NCBI RefSeq assembly: GCF_009764355.1
Contig: NZ_LNUA01000011.1
Coordinates: 1 to 64,000 of the forward strand
Source of the DNA: Companilactobacillus bobalius
Lineage (GTDB): Bacteria; Bacillota; Bacilli; Lactobacillales; Lactobacillaceae
Direction of reading: 5' to 3'
DNA: 64,000 nucleotides
Shown here: one piece after another, positions 7,488-16,900 of the stretch
How positions within the stretch are numbered: the stretch's first letter is position 1
How the letters are laid out: every line of letters starts with the position of its first letter
Position numbers and translations under genes: made by a program
Notes under the pieces: model-generated
Seen by the model: the letters and a program-made list of their open reading frames with translations, nothing else
Told to the model about the DNA's origin: nothing
Databases searched by the model: none

Positions 7488-8924
7488 GTGAACAATATGG
7501 TTAAAAAATTCTTAGCGGTTCTTGGAATTCTTTGTTTATTCCTAACAATCTTAGGATGCAAGCCAAAGGAAACTGATGAGGTAGTTTCCAGTAACAAAAC
7601 TTGGTATTTGTATCAAGATCAGGGAGAAAACGATACTGTTTCAATTAAGTTTTTAAAGAACCAACGAGCAGAAATAAAAGATGTTTCTACTATTAATGGT
7701 AAAGTCGGCATTAACCGATTTGATAATCAATTTAACAATCCAAAATACGTTTTAAATCGTGATGGTAGAACGATTACCTTTAAGACGGCTAAAAAAGATT
7801 TAGTTTTAAAAATTGAAAAAACTTATCATGAAAATGTCTATGGTAAACATATGAAGGGTTATTCGGTGTCTTCTGGTGGTGACACGTATAAATTTGCCTA
7901 TATTACTAAAGTAGACAAACCGTCTACTGCTGCTAATAACACGAAAAAAGATTTGTCTCAAAGTATTTCTTCTAAACAAATGCCAGATCATATCATCGAT
8001 GTTAACAGTAATGCTAAACCGTTAACGGCTAATAATGTGATGATTGGTAATTATAACTTCAAAACAATTATTGACTATCGTCGAACTGATGGGAATCTAA
8101 CGATTAATCAGAATGGGACTTATCAGCTGACTTTAACGGAACATTCAGCCCAGAAGTTAAATGATGATACCGATAGCAAAGTTGTCATGGAAACGTTAAT
8201 TGAAAGTGGTCAGGTACAGAGTTTATATGGTAAGTACTATTTAACCCCGAAGAACCTGTTGACGATTAATTACTATTATCATGGACAGAACACGGATCGA
8301 CTTTTGCCTAAGAGTGTTAATTTGAAGGTTAATTCAAAAGCTACGGGGAATCAAATCAAGCGAGCTAACATTAGAATTGAAACGGATTCTAATCAGTTGT
8401 ACTTGTATTCAGGTGACTACACGGTCCGAGTTCAGGATGGTCAGAGCAATAAGAATGGTAATTTATTGACTAAATCGGATACTGCTCAAACTGATTTGAA
8501 AGCAGCCATTTCACAGACTCAAGATTACTACGATAAATATAAAGAAAATCCTTTATCATCGAATGCTGATTTAATGCAATTGGCAGGAGCTATTTCGGAT
8601 AATAATGATAAAAAAATTGGCAATTTAGGGGTTAATTTTGGTGGTCAATATGGAACTAATTTACAACCGACTGACTATCAAGGGATTAGTGTCAACGGTA
8701 GTAAACAACCATTGATGCAATATATGTTTTTAGTATCACCTTCAGCTTATTCACAGAATGGACCGGCTGTTACAACTACTAAGGGTAAATTTTTAGTTTA
8801 TGGTTCATTGGACAATCGATTATTTCTTTTGAAACAACCAGATAAAGATTCAACAACAGTAACCTGGACTTTAGTTAAGGACTTTCCATTGAAGGTTCCA
8901 AAATTAAAATTCAGTTTAGATTAA
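7488..8924 (+). CDS. Secreted lipoprotein of unknown function
   Basis: 478 residues from a GTG start at 7488 with GAAAGG 6 bases upstream; an in-frame ATG at 7497 is possible but too far from that site. A short type II signal peptide ends in LTILGC, so Cys24 is the likely lipidated residue. The mature protein is rich in Asn, Thr and Tyr with many short beta-like segments (about 40-130 and 185-330) and no catalytic motif I can name. The next two genes follow at 15-bp and 10-bp spacing, so it leads an operon with a YdcF-like protein and a polytopic exporter, suggesting an envelope role. Confidence 0.75.
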   Translation: MNNMVKKFLAVLGILCLFLTILGCKPKETDEVVSSNKTWYLYQDQGENDTVSIKFLKNQRAEIKDVSTINGKVGINRFDNQFNNPKYVLNRDGRTITFKTAKKDLVLKIEKTYHENVYGKHMKGYSVSSGGDTYKFAYITKVDKPSTAANNTKKDLSQSISSKQMPDHIIDVNSNAKPLTANNVMIGNYNFKTIIDYRRTDGNLTINQNGTYQLTLTEHSAQKLNDDTDSKVVMETLIESGQVQSLYGKYYLTPKNLLTINYYYHGQNTDRLLPKSVNLKVNSKATGNQIKRANIRIETDSNQLYLYSGDYTVRVQDGQSNKNGNLLTKSDTAQTDLKAAISQTQDYYDKYKENPLSSNADLMQLAGAISDNNDKKIGNLGVNFGGQYGTNLQPTDYQGISVNGSKQPLMQYMFLVSPSAYSQNGPAVTTTKGKFLVYGSLDNRLFLLKQPDKDSTTVTWTLVKDFPLKVPKLKFSLD

Positions 8925-8939
8925 GCCATGGAGGGGAAT

Positions 8940-9740
8940 ATGACTTATTTATTAATATTTGCTGTATCAATGATTGAGGTAATGATTATTTATAAAATAA
9001 GGTATGCCTATAGTCGCTTACCGATTTTTGCCATAGGAGTTGCTGTCATAACCATAGCGGCGTTATACTTCATTTCGATTGTTTCAGTAGATAAGTATTT
9101 ACGTGCCTATGCGTTCAATTTTGCAACGGTGGATTTGATTTTGTTAGTGATCATGTTGGTTTATATGTATCAAATGAAACGTGATTTGCGCGAGTTACCG
9201 GCCGCCAAACAACCAGATTTCTTAGTTGTTTTGGGTAATAAATGTATGGGATCACGAGTACCACCAATATTGAGTGAACGTTTGGATAAGGCAATACAAC
9301 TATACAATCGTTTTGAATATAAACCGAAGATTATTGTTAGTGGTGCTAAAAGTTCAGAATCATCATATGGAACCGAAGCTGAGATGATGCGCAAGTACTT
9401 AATAGATAGAAATATTTCGGAATCGGTTATTATTAAAGAGGATGAATCGATCAATACAGTACAGAATTTAGAGTATTCGGCGATCGAAATTCATCAAGCA
9501 TGGCAGAAAAAAACACGGCCAAGGGTTATTATAGTAACGAGTGATTATCATATTCCTAGAACTAAATGGCACGCCAAAAGATTGGGCTTAAAAGTTCAAT
9601 TTGCGGCCGCTTGTACTGTTAGAATGTTGAAGTGGCCAGCAATGTTTCGTGAGTTTACGGCGATTGTTTGGTATCATCGTTATTCATTGTTGACGTTATT
9701 AGGAATGGATTTGGTATTTTCACTAAGTATGTGTATGTGA
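8940..9740 (+). CDS. YdcF/SanA-like DUF218 membrane protein
   Basis: 266 residues from ATG 8940, chosen over ATG 8928 because GGAGGGG lies between the two. There are three membrane segments in residues 1-80, then a cytoplasmic-type DUF218 domain: DFLVVLGNKC, IIVSGAKSSES with YGTEAEMM, DESINTVQNL, and VIIVTSDYHIPRTKW. These are the conserved blocks of the YdcF/SanA/ElyC family, which is linked to envelope biogenesis and possibly polyprenyl-phosphate metabolism in other bacteria. It is the second gene of the lipoprotein-YdcF-exporter operon. The exact reaction is unknown for the family. Confidence 0.83.
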   Translation: MTYLLIFAVSMIEVMIIYKIRYAYSRLPIFAIGVAVITIAALYFISIVSVDKYLRAYAFNFATVDLILLVIMLVYMYQMKRDLRELPAAKQPDFLVVLGNKCMGSRVPPILSERLDKAIQLYNRFEYKPKIIVSGAKSSESSYGTEAEMMRKYLIDRNISESVIIKEDESINTVQNLEYSAIEIHQAWQKKTRPRVIIVTSDYHIPRTKWHAKRLGLKVQFAAACTVRMLKWPAMFREFTAIVWYHRYSLLTLLGMDLVFSLSMCM

Positions 9741-9750
9741 GGAGTTTTAT

Positions 9751-10803
9751 ATGAGTTTGTACGATAAGTTCGTTGATAACAAACGATTGAGAAGATTCAC
9801 GTTATTAGCTTTAGTCATATTGCTGATCTATCTTTTTCGAGGGATGATGAGTCTATTTCTACTAACTTTTACTTTTACCTTCTTGTCAGTTCAATTAGTT
9901 CGAGTAATTCAAAGAAAGTTTCCCAGAATTAAACCGATTTGGGTAATAGCACCAGTTTATTTGATAATTATTGCGTTATTAGTTTTTGTCATTGCTAACT
10001 ATGTGCCGCAACTGATCACGCAAACAGCAAAAATGTTCTCATCGTTACAGAAGTTTTATGAAAGTAAAGAAGTACGTTCGAATCCTTATTTGAATGTTAT
10101 TTATAATTATTTGCAACAAATTAATTTGGATAATCAAATTAAGGGAGCCATCACGCAAGTTGTAAACTACATCAGCAGTGTTGGTGCAGTCGGATTCAAT
10201 ATTGTTGTCTCATTCTTATTGAGTTTCTTCTATGCTAGTCAGGTAGAACAAATGAATTCCTTCGGAAGACAATTCTTGGACAGCAATTATGGTTGGGTAT
10301 TCTCTGACTTAAAGTATTTTGGACAAAAGTTTGTCAATACTTTCGGTGTTGTTCTGGAAGCACAATTGATGATTGCCGTTGTTAATACAGCCTTGACGAC
10401 AATTACTTTGTTGTTCATGCAGATGCCAGGGATTATTGCTTTGGCAGTGATGGTCTTCATCTTGTCACTGATTCCGGTAGCTGGAGTTATTATTTCGATG
10501 ATCCCACTGAGTTTCATTGCTTATACGGTTGGCGGTATCAGATACGTTATTTATATCATTATCATGATCGTGATTATTCATATGATTGAAACGTATTTCC
10601 TGAATCCACAATTCATGTCCAGCATGACACATTTGCCAATTTTCTTTACATTTGTTGTATTGATCGTATCAGAGGAATTGCTTGGTACATGGGGATTGAT
10701 TATTGGTATACCAATCTTTGTTTTCTTCCTTGATATATTAGGCGTTCATTCGATTACTAAGAACTCCAAAAAGAAGAGAATAAAATTAAAGAAAATGTTA
10801 TAA
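9751..10803 (+). CDS. AI-2E family transporter (PerM/YdiK/UPF0118)
   Basis: 350 residues with GAGGAG before ATG and only 10 bp after the preceding stop. It has about eight membrane helices with the family layout: an N-terminal pair, a long amphipathic middle segment (about 90-140), and a conserved C-terminal block (LSLIPVAGVIISMIP, then ETYFLNPQFM and LGTWGLIIGIPIFVF). Members export autoinducer-2-like molecules or act as Na+/H+ antiporters; the substrate here is unknown. The C-terminus is strongly basic (KKKRIKLKK). Last gene of its operon; no clear terminator follows. Confidence 0.88.
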   Translation: MSLYDKFVDNKRLRRFTLLALVILLIYLFRGMMSLFLLTFTFTFLSVQLVRVIQRKFPRIKPIWVIAPVYLIIIALLVFVIANYVPQLITQTAKMFSSLQKFYESKEVRSNPYLNVIYNYLQQINLDNQIKGAITQVVNYISSVGAVGFNIVVSFLLSFFYASQVEQMNSFGRQFLDSNYGWVFSDLKYFGQKFVNTFGVVLEAQLMIAVVNTALTTITLLFMQMPGIIALAVMVFILSLIPVAGVIISMIPLSFIAYTVGGIRYVIYIIIMIVIIHMIETYFLNPQFMSSMTHLPIFFTFVVLIVSEELLGTWGLIIGIPIFVFFLDILGVHSITKNSKKKRIKLKKML

Positions 10804-10870
10804 TTAACTTTAAAGAAAACTTGTCATATATAATGGAGATAACTAACTGACGTAGATAGGAGATTAAGTT

Positions 10871-12307
10871 ATGTCATTTTTTGATAGAAAAAAGAAAGAC
10901 AACGATGATAATTATTCTGATCCGAATAATTCTTCTTATCAGACACCTCAACAACCAGACCAAAATAATTTTGATCCTAGTCAAGGCCAATTCAATAATG
11001 ACCCTAATATGGGGATGGGGACTCAATTTACACCTAACAATCAAGATTTTAATAGTAGCAACAATAATTACTACTTTGGGCCACAAGAGCCTCAACCTCA
11101 AGCACAAGCACCGGTTCAACCGGGACAACCTGGCAATGAGGATTGGGAATACACTGAACAAAGTTTACAAAATACTTTGGATCAAAGTGCTGACCTTAAG
11201 TCACAATTACGTAGTCAATTATTAGCTGACCGTAGCTATTGCAATCATCTTTTGAGAACGGTTGGTAGTGACCAAATTGATGAGAGAAGACAGGCAACTG
11301 ACCGTATCAATGATATCAATGATTCATTGAAAGAATGGTTTGGAACTGATGAAATGGCTAATGAGATCTATTTGGATCCTAATACAAGCTATTTTGTCTT
11401 TACTGATGATTTGCCTGCCAATCCAGATAGTGATGTCACATCAATGTGGCAACAGATGACAATGACTTTAGCTGATCGGGGATTATTGGCTAATGCAATC
11501 TCTGTTACTTATAATGACCAAATTGACGCAACTTGGATGAATTATCAAAATGCCGGTTTCGTTGATGGGAATGCTTACTTATTGAATATGTACAATGAGT
11601 TGCAAGGTCGTGACTTGAATGTACCTATCACGCCTGCTGAGATACCATTTGATGCTGATTATCGTGTTCAACATGTGACTGATAAAGTTGATAAAATTTT
11701 GGATGCTAACGATAAATTAGTTATGGAAGTTTCTCGTGATTCCAATCATCAACTACAAATTATTCGTCACTATAAAGATGAACAAGTATTAAGTCGTGAT
11801 ATTTTTGACGTTAACGGAGTTATCTCTGCCACACAATTTTACGATCATCGTAATGCCAACAAAGTGGTTCGCGAGAACTTTTATCGCCAAGATGGAACAC
11901 TTGTCTTGATCAAGAGTTATACAGGTGACGAGCCTTATATTCAACTCTTCAGTGAAGGTAACGTCTTGATGAGTACATTTGACAGTGATGAAGATTTAAT
12001 TATCTGGTGGCTTAAGAATCAGGCCTTGAAACAAAGTACATCGACTATCTTCGTTTCGATTGGTTCAGACTTCTATAAGAAGCTCTTGTCACTACGTGAT
12101 AATGGGATTGAAGTGATTCCAATTGTAATGAAACAAAGTGAAAACGCTGATAGAATTTCCAGTTTGATTGATGGTACAGATAAAGTTTCTGCAGTGATTG
12201 CTGGAACTGATCAAGTAAATACTTACTTGAATAAGAATGCCAAGAACAAGATGGATATCACAACTTTAAAGGAAATCGAGACACCAATTTATAAAGAACA
12301 AAAATAA
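10871..12307 (+). CDS. Cytosolic protein with Asn/Gln-rich N-terminus and GtfB-like repeats
   Basis: 478 residues with AGGAG 8 bases before ATG. The first ~90 residues are low-complexity, rich in Asn, Gln, Pro and Asp, with no signal peptide. A helical segment follows (about 95-150), then a mixed domain. At about 265-360 are short beta-strand repeats of the type FDVNGVISATQFYD, VVRENFYRQDG and SYTGDEPYIQLF. These resemble the beta-meander of GtfB/Gtf2, the chaperone subunit that glycosylates Ser-rich adhesins in accessory Sec systems. The C-terminal third (SIGSDFYKKLL, EVIPIVMKQSENADR) looks Rossmann-like, as in a glycosyltransferase-related half. No SecA2/SecY2/GtfA gene is in the window, so an orphan homologue is likely. 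The functional link is inference. Confidence 0.5.
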   Translation: MSFFDRKKKDNDDNYSDPNNSSYQTPQQPDQNNFDPSQGQFNNDPNMGMGTQFTPNNQDFNSSNNNYYFGPQEPQPQAQAPVQPGQPGNEDWEYTEQSLQNTLDQSADLKSQLRSQLLADRSYCNHLLRTVGSDQIDERRQATDRINDINDSLKEWFGTDEMANEIYLDPNTSYFVFTDDLPANPDSDVTSMWQQMTMTLADRGLLANAISVTYNDQIDATWMNYQNAGFVDGNAYLLNMYNELQGRDLNVPITPAEIPFDADYRVQHVTDKVDKILDANDKLVMEVSRDSNHQLQIIRHYKDEQVLSRDIFDVNGVISATQFYDHRNANKVVRENFYRQDGTLVLIKSYTGDEPYIQLFSEGNVLMSTFDSDEDLIIWWLKNQALKQSTSTIFVSIGSDFYKKLLSLRDNGIEVIPIVMKQSENADRISSLIDGTDKVSAVIAGTDQVNTYLNKNAKNKMDITTLKEIETPIYKEQK

Positions 12308-12330
12308 ATTTTCATTAAAAATATTTTTTT

Positions 12331-12391
12331 CATGAGAATGATGCCAAAAATTAGTCTTTTAGGCTAAATTAGGTGTCACTCTCTTTTTTTT
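12331..12391 (+). terminator. Rho-independent terminator
   Basis: Two-level stem: outer GAGAATGATGCC with GGTGTCACTCTC (G-U pairs), inner AATTAG/CTAAATT, then T8. Confidence 0.8.
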
Positions 12392-12448
12392 ATTGGCAAT
12401 ATCGTGTAAAATGTAGATTGTTAAAGAAATGAAAAGAGGATCATATAA

Positions 12449-13138
12449 ATGGCAAAATTAGTTTTCATTCGTCACGGACAAAGTGAATGGAATTTATCAA
12501 ACCAATTTACTGGTTGGGTTGATGTTGACTTAAGTGAAGAAGGTGTAAAGCAAGCTCAAAACGCTGGTAAACTTCTTAAAGAATCTGGCATCCAATTTGA
12601 CCAAGCTTATACATCAGTATTGACACGTGCTATCAAGACATTGCACTACGCTCTTGAAGGCTGTGACCAATTATGGATTCCTGAAACAAAGACATGGAGA
12701 CTTAACGAACGTCACTACGGTGCACTTCAAGGTCTTAACAAAGCTGAAACAGCTGAAAAATACGGTGATGAACAAGTTCATATCTGGAGACGTTCATACG
12801 ATACATTACCTCCACTATTGAAAGCTACTGACGAAGGTTCAGCAGCTAACGATCGTCGTTACGCAAACTTGGACCCAAGAATTGTTCCAGGTGGTGAAAA
12901 CCTTAAAGTTACTTTGGAACGTGTAATTCCATTCTGGGAAGATGAAATTGCTCCTAAGCTATTAGACGGCAAGAACGTAATCATCGCTGCCCATGGTAAC
13001 TCACTACGTGCTTTGACTAAGTACATCGAAAATATCTCTGATGCTGACATCATGGATGTTGAAATGACAACTGGTGAACCAGTTGTTTATGACTTGGATG
13101 ACAAGTTGAACGTTGTAAGTAAGAAGAAGCTTAACTAA
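12449..13138 (+). CDS. gpmA: 2,3-bisphosphoglycerate-dependent phosphoglycerate mutase
   Basis: 229 residues with AAAGAGGA upstream of ATG. It has the RHG motif at the N-terminus ([10 protein letters not shown], catalytic His9), [13 protein letters not shown], the [14 protein letters not shown] substrate loop, and the second catalytic His in [13 protein letters not shown]. It interconverts 3- and 2-phosphoglycerate in lower glycolysis through a phosphohistidine intermediate. Length and motifs are those of the full dPGM family. Codon use is strongly optimised compared with its neighbours, as expected for a glycolytic gene. Monocistronic, flanked by terminators. Confidence 0.96.
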   Translation: MAKLVFIRHGQSEWNLSNQFTGWVDVDLSEEGVKQAQNAGKLLKESGIQFDQAYTSVLTRAIKTLHYALEGCDQLWIPETKTWRLNERHYGALQGLNKAETAEKYGDEQVHIWRRSYDTLPPLLKATDEGSAANDRRYANLDPRIVPGGENLKVTLERVIPFWEDEIAPKLLDGKNVIIAAHGNSLRALTKYIENISDADIMDVEMTTGEPVVYDLDDKLNVVSKKKLN

Positions 13139-13161
13139 TTTTTGATTAGTTTATTTTTAAT

Positions 13162-13206
13162 AAAAAACGCCTATATACAGAGTAAATCTGTGTGGGCGTT
13201 TTTTTG
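13162..13206 (+). terminator. Rho-independent terminator
   Basis: Stem AAAAAACGCC...GGGCGTTTTTT with an inner CAGA/TCTG helix and a T7 tract after gpmA. Confidence 0.9.
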
Positions 13207-13211
13207 TATAA

Positions 13212-13874
13212 ATGGTGAATAAAGGAGATAATAAAATTTTTAGACGAATAAAACAAGACGGACCGACCTGTTTAATTTATGAATTCGTTAATGGTTTAAA
13301 ATACGTGTCAGGTAGCAGAGATGAGAATAAAGAATTATCCCAGTTAGCTAAAAATATGCTGAACTTTTTTACAAAAGAGAAGAAGTGTTCATATGTCGGT
13401 GAATTTTTCGATAGTAACGTAGCCGTAAAGGCTTTAGATGATTATTATCTTAAAAGTAATAATGAAAAGTCACTTTTAGCATCTGAATATAGTGTAAATA
13501 TGAAAATTTTGGATGATGATCTTGTTAAAAATGTTAATGATTTAAAAAATAATGAATTTATTTTAATACAAATAATTGAAAAACATACTCACTTTACGAA
13601 CTCGCACTGGTTATGTATTGTTCAACCGAAAATGAATAAACATTATATTATCAACAGTGCTAGTGCAACTCCACTAATACAACATGATGTTAAATCAATT
13701 AAATTAAAGAGGATAGAGCAAAAAAATTTGGCATTGGTAGGTAAAATTTTTGATTGGAAATACTGGAAGAAAATGAAAAAGAATAGAAAATATTCCAATG
13801 AAAATATTCCAGATGATAAATATGAATTCAAATATGTCAAACCAATCAAAATATCTATTAATAAATTAAAATAG
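13212..13874 (+). CDS. Unknown protein with a possible papain-like (C39-type) cysteine peptidase triad
   Basis: 220 residues from ATG 13212, which falls only 5 bp after the gpmA terminator and has no Shine-Dalgarno; AAAGGAG at 13221-13227 instead points to a later, non-ATG start, so the 5' end is uncertain. QDGPTC (Gln15, Cys20) followed by a helix is the classic start of C39/papain-like peptidases. SHWLCIV (His132) and YIINSAS (Asn148) fit the remaining triad positions. No signal peptide or membrane helix. The C-terminus is basic (Lys-rich). Very AT-rich compared with gpmA, suggesting recent acquisition. It could also be an inactive C39-like domain; no substrate is evident. Confidence 0.5.
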   Translation: MVNKGDNKIFRRIKQDGPTCLIYEFVNGLKYVSGSRDENKELSQLAKNMLNFFTKEKKCSYVGEFFDSNVAVKALDDYYLKSNNEKSLLASEYSVNMKILDDDLVKNVNDLKNNEFILIQIIEKHTHFTNSHWLCIVQPKMNKHYIINSASATPLIQHDVKSIKLKRIEQKNLALVGKIFDWKYWKKMKKNRKYSNENIPDDKYEFKYVKPIKISINKLK

Positions 13875-13934
13875 AATTGATTCATTTAAAAAACTCAACA
13901 AAACTATATTTAAAGATGATAGCTGTATTTAATC

Positions 13935-13989
13935 AAAAATACCGACCTGATAGCCACTTAAAATGCTATCCGGTCGGTATTATTTTTTT
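13935..13989 (+). terminator. Bidirectional rho-independent terminator
   Basis: Stem AATACCGACC...GGTCGGTATT with an inner GATAGC/GCTATC helix, A-rich on the left and T8 on the right. It serves the 13212 gene on the plus strand and the 13994 gene on the minus strand. Confidence 0.9.
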
Positions 13990-13993
13990 TGAA

Positions 13994-16900
13994 CTAATAT
14001 AAATTTTTCACATCAGTAGCTTTGATCCATTCATTTGTAGCAACACGATACATCTTAGTGCCATTGATTGTTGCTGCTTGATCAGTCTTAAGACTCAATG
14101 ATGAAATGGTTCTTACCACATTTTCGTCACTATCAAATATTTTTACATGAATTTTTGTATTAAGAATTTTACTGATTGGTTGGTATTCAAAAACATTTTC
14201 AGCATTGATCCATTTATTCGTAGCGACACGATAATACTTCTGATTATTGAAATAAGCGTATCTATCAAAGCGCCAATTGCTGTTAGCATTTAGACTTGCA
14301 TTCGCGATAATTTTACCCTGTGAATCGACTAAGGGATAGTTGCCAGAGTAAGTTTTGATGTAGCCTGTATTATTATAATAAACATAGGTATCACTAACTT
14401 TAACCCATTGGTTAGTGGCAACACGGTAATAGGTCTGACCGTTTAAACTCATTTTTCTATCGGTTAACCAATTGGAGTCCAAAGTAAGTGTCCAGTTTGT
14501 AAAATTACCTTTGTCATCATATATTTTGGCATCTATTGTTGAAATGGTAATAGTTCCATTAAAAATTTCAGTATCGTCAGAGTTATTGCTGTCGGGTTGA
14601 TCAGTGGAATTGTTATTGGAATTGCCTGTACCACTACTGTTGGAGCCATTGTTGTCAGCCGGATCTTTAGTAACTGTTATGGTAGCTGTGGACGTTAAAA
14701 CTTTTCCGGTAGTATCAGTATATGAATAAGTTATTTTATAAGATCCGACCTTGGTTGTGTCAACTGAATCTACTGTAGAACCTGTACTATCTTGGATGGT
14801 ATAGGTAAGAGTCTTATCAGTTAAAGCCTGACTAGCTGTTAAACTATTACCAGAATAATCGACTATAGTCTTTACATTATCTACAGGATTCCAAGTGTTA
14901 CCGGTTTTCAATGTACTATCTTTGGTTGATAAAGCACTGTTATTAACTACAGGATTACTTACTGTTACGGTGATTGGTGGGTTGATGGTAGTTGAATTAC
15001 CCTTATCATCCGTATAAGTATAAGTAACCTTGTAATCTCCGACATTAGTCGTATCGATTGAGGTAACGGTATTTCCGCTTGGGTCGGTGATGGTTACCTT
15101 AATTGAACCATTGTTAATGGCATCGTTGATTTCGTTGGTAGTCATATCCGAACCATCAGTTTTAGTTACGAAAGAAATATTGTCGCTAGGCTGCCAAGAG
15201 GCACCATTCTTAATTGTAGAATCTTTAGCTGTAATACTGCTTTGATCTTTAGCGTTAACGGTTAGAATAACTGGTTGAGACGAAACAATTTTTCCATTAA
15301 TTGTGTAAGTATAGGTAATTGTATATTTACCAGCTTTAGTAGTATCTGGAGAGTTTACCGTATTACCATCAGAATCAGTAATAGCTGTAGTGATAGTTCC
15401 ATCTTTAATAGCAATGACTATTTCATCGGTAGTCATATTTGAACCATCAAATTTAGTTACAGAGGAAATATTGTCACTAGGTTGCCAAGAGGCACCATTT
15501 TTAATTGTGGAATCTTTAGCAGTGATACTGCTTTGGTCTCTAACATTAATAGTTAATGTGGATGATGCACTAATGGTATTTTCGCCTTCATCTTTATAGT
15601 TATAAGTAATCTTATAAGTTCCAGCCTTAGTGGTATCTAGAGAATCAACTGTATTACCGCTTGAATCAGTGATAGTTGTTGTAATAGTTCCATCTTTAAT
15701 GGCAGTAGTTGTTTCATTGTCAGTCATATCTGAACCGTCAGATTTAGTTACAGTAGAAATGTTGTCACTAGATTGCCAAGAAGCACCATTTTCAATTGTG
15801 GAATCTTTAGTAGTAATGGCACCTTTATCTTTATCGTTAATTGTTAGAGTGATCGGTTGAGATGAAACAGTGTAGCCGGTATCATCTTTATAAGAATAAG
15901 TAACAGTATATTTACCAGCTTTGGTAGTATCTAATGAATCAATTGTACTGCCATCAGCATCAACAATGCTTGTAGTGATGTCTTTATTCTCGATAGCAGC
16001 GGCTATTTCCTCATCGGTCATATCTGAACCATCAGATTTAGTTACAGAAGAAATATTGTCACTAGGTTGCCAAGAAGCACCATTCTTAATGGTTGAGTCT
16101 TTAGCAACGATACCACTAAAATCTTTAGCCTCAATAGTTAGAGTAATTGGTTGTGATGAAACCGTCTTTCCAGTGACATCTTTATAAGAATAGGTGACTG
16201 AATATTTACCGGTTTTAGTGGTATCTAGAGAATCAATAGTGTTGCCGTCGGAGTTAGTAATAGTTGTTGTAATACTTCCGTCCTTAATGGCAGCGGCTAT
16301 CTCTTCGGCGGTCATGTTTGTACCATCAGCTAGGGTAACTGAAGAAATAGTATCGTCAGGATTCCAATTTTGTCCGTTAGATAATGTAATATTTTTACCT
16401 GAAATGCTTGAAGCAGAATTATTTTTAATTGTGGATATTATTTTGCCATCTTTATTAACAGTATAGGGATTGTCTTCATCAAGAAGAGAGTAATAAGGTG
16501 GAACATTGTCTTTAATACTTTGGATAGCGTTGGAAGTAGTAGTTAGAGTGAAATTGGATACTTCTTTACCAGTTTCATCTTGGTATGAAACAGTTGGGGC
16601 ATCGCTTGTTTTGTAGTTTATGACAGCATAGTTGAGACCCGCAGAGGGAAACATATTTAGAAGGGTACTTATTGTGTCAAATTCGGTTAACTGATCTGAA
16701 GTGAATGTGGCTTGGACTGCATCGTCTATACCGTAACTGATTGAATCAATATCTTTAACGTCATTTTTAAGCAATATTTTCGTAAAAGCTTTGTTAGTAG
16801 TCTGAGAGTCAAAGACAATATCTCCATTGACCTTTTGAACAAGATGAAGAGTAAGTACATCTGAAACGTGAAGGTTTAGAGTTGTGTTCTTTTCTGTAAC

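Noticed and set aside
14850..16420. Tandem repeats considered as a CRISPR array.
   Set aside because: The period is ~294 bp, the repeats are coding, and there are no short conserved repeats with unique spacers.
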